This document shows positions 5,616-6,068 of a stretch of 6,068 bases of DNA, piece by piece. The notes below the pieces were generated by a model. It had not been told where the DNA came from, searched no databases, and was given only the letters and a program-made list of their open reading frames with translations. A program made the position numbers and the translations under genes. Origin of the DNA: Nocardioidaceae bacterium (GTDB lineage Bacteria > Actinomycetota > Actinomycetes > Propionibacteriales > Nocardioidaceae); NCBI GenBank assembly GCA_025965395.1, contig JAOPXA010000038.1, forward strand, positions 1-6,068, given 5' to 3'. Position 1 is the first letter of the stretch. Each line of letters opens with the position of its first letter.

Positions 5616-6068
5616 GTGGCAGACCAAACGGACGTACAGCTAGAACCGAAATCGCCCACCAGCGAATCGGCTTCTACGTCCGCGCGCGTGAAGACCCGGC
5701 TGGCTCGGATGGGCAAGTCCTCGTCGGCCAATCCCGTGCTCGATCCACTCATCCGGATCTACAAGAACACTCACCCCAAAGGCGACGTCGCGCTGATTCA
5801 GCGGGCATACGACGTGGCCGAGCGGATGCACGACGGCCAGAAGCGCAAGAGCGGCGACCCATACATCACGCACCCGCTCGCCGTCGCGACGATCCTGGCC
5901 GAGCTGGGCATGACGGCTCCCACGCTGTGCGCGGCGCTGCTGCACGACACGGTCGAGGACACGCCCTACACGCTTGAGCAGCTGCGCAAGGATTTCGGCG
6001 ACGAGGTCTTGCACCTGGTCGATGGCGTGACCAAGCTCGACAAGGTCATGTACGGCGACTCGGCGCAG
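5616..6068 (+). CDS. relA: RelA/SpoT-family (p)ppGpp synthetase/hydrolase, N-terminal part (3' end outside window)
   Basis: 151 codons are visible and the frame is still open at the window edge. The product is the bifunctional Rel enzyme of the stringent response, which makes (p)ppGpp from ATP and GDP/GTP and also hydrolyses it. Residues 1-38 are a variable head ending in [19 protein letters not shown], typical of actinobacterial Rel. The HD hydrolase domain follows. [15 protein letters not shown] (77-91) holds a metal-ligand His (H86), and LLHDTVEDT (108-116) holds the HD pair H110-D111 and the E114-D115 pair needed for hydrolysis. [10 protein letters not shown] (135-144) matches the next conserved block. 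Intact HD residues point to a hydrolase-competent enzyme rather than an E. coli RelA-type with a dead HD domain. The synthetase, TGS and ACT domains should follow outside the window. GTG 5616 is set by GAAGGA and an upstream in-frame stop. Confidence 0.95.
   Translation, partial: MADQTDVQLEPKSPTSESASTSARVKTRLARMGKSSSANPVLDPLIRIYKNTHPKGDVALIQRAYDVAERMHDGQKRKSGDPYITHPLAVATILAELGMTAPTLCAALLHDTVEDTPYTLEQLRKDFGDEVLHLVDGVTKLDKVMYGDSAQ

Noticed and set aside
5611..5643. ATG 5611/5614 as the relA start
   Set aside because: Both are in a frame that ends after ten codons at TAG 5641-5643, whereas GTG 5616 opens the frame carrying the Rel HD domain.
1..6068. Defence system, mobile element, CRISPR array or tRNA/rRNA gene
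   Set aside because: I saw no transposase, integrase, toxin, regular spaced repeats or RNA gene structure. Nearly all the DNA is taken up by recognised housekeeping genes on one strand.

Overview
This window looks like ordinary core chromosome of a high-GC actinobacterium (Actinomycetota). Third codon positions are mostly G or C. The gene set (ruvC, ruvA, ruvB, yajC, secD, secF, apt, relA) is the one Streptomyces and Mycobacterium keep in one neighbourhood. SecD, SecF and RelA also carry actinobacterial-style sequence. I cannot name the genus with confidence.

All recognised genes are on the plus strand. The window opens with the last 30 codons of ruvC, followed by complete ruvA, ruvB and apt. 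These four are joined by three successive 4-base ATGA stop/start overlaps, which suggests one translationally coupled transcript. RuvA, RuvB and RuvC form the Holliday junction branch-migration and resolution machine. Apt salvages adenine to AMP. After apt there is a short gap with a TAGACT -10-like box and two small GC hairpins. Then come yajC, secD (1-base overlap, TAGTG) and secF (ATGA overlap), which form the SecDF-YajC accessory complex of the Sec translocon.

Between secF and relA lie about 190 bases. They hold an unlisted 30-codon reading frame for a tiny single-span membrane protein (5446-5538), a likely relA promoter (TACGAT at 5569-5574), and an 11-codon upstream frame that stops one base before relA. 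relA, the (p)ppGpp synthetase/hydrolase, starts at GTG 5616 and runs off the window after 151 codons, inside its HD hydrolase domain.

The region is mostly conserved housekeeping DNA, and I see no defence, mobile or CRISPR-type system. The points worth a second look are small. apt sits between ruvB and yajC rather than between secF and relA. The tiny membrane ORF occupies the place apt would usually hold. A possible leaderless uORF precedes relA. The yajC start is ambiguous (leaderless ATG versus SD-led TTG). A 15-bp in-frame tandem duplication lies at the end of secD.
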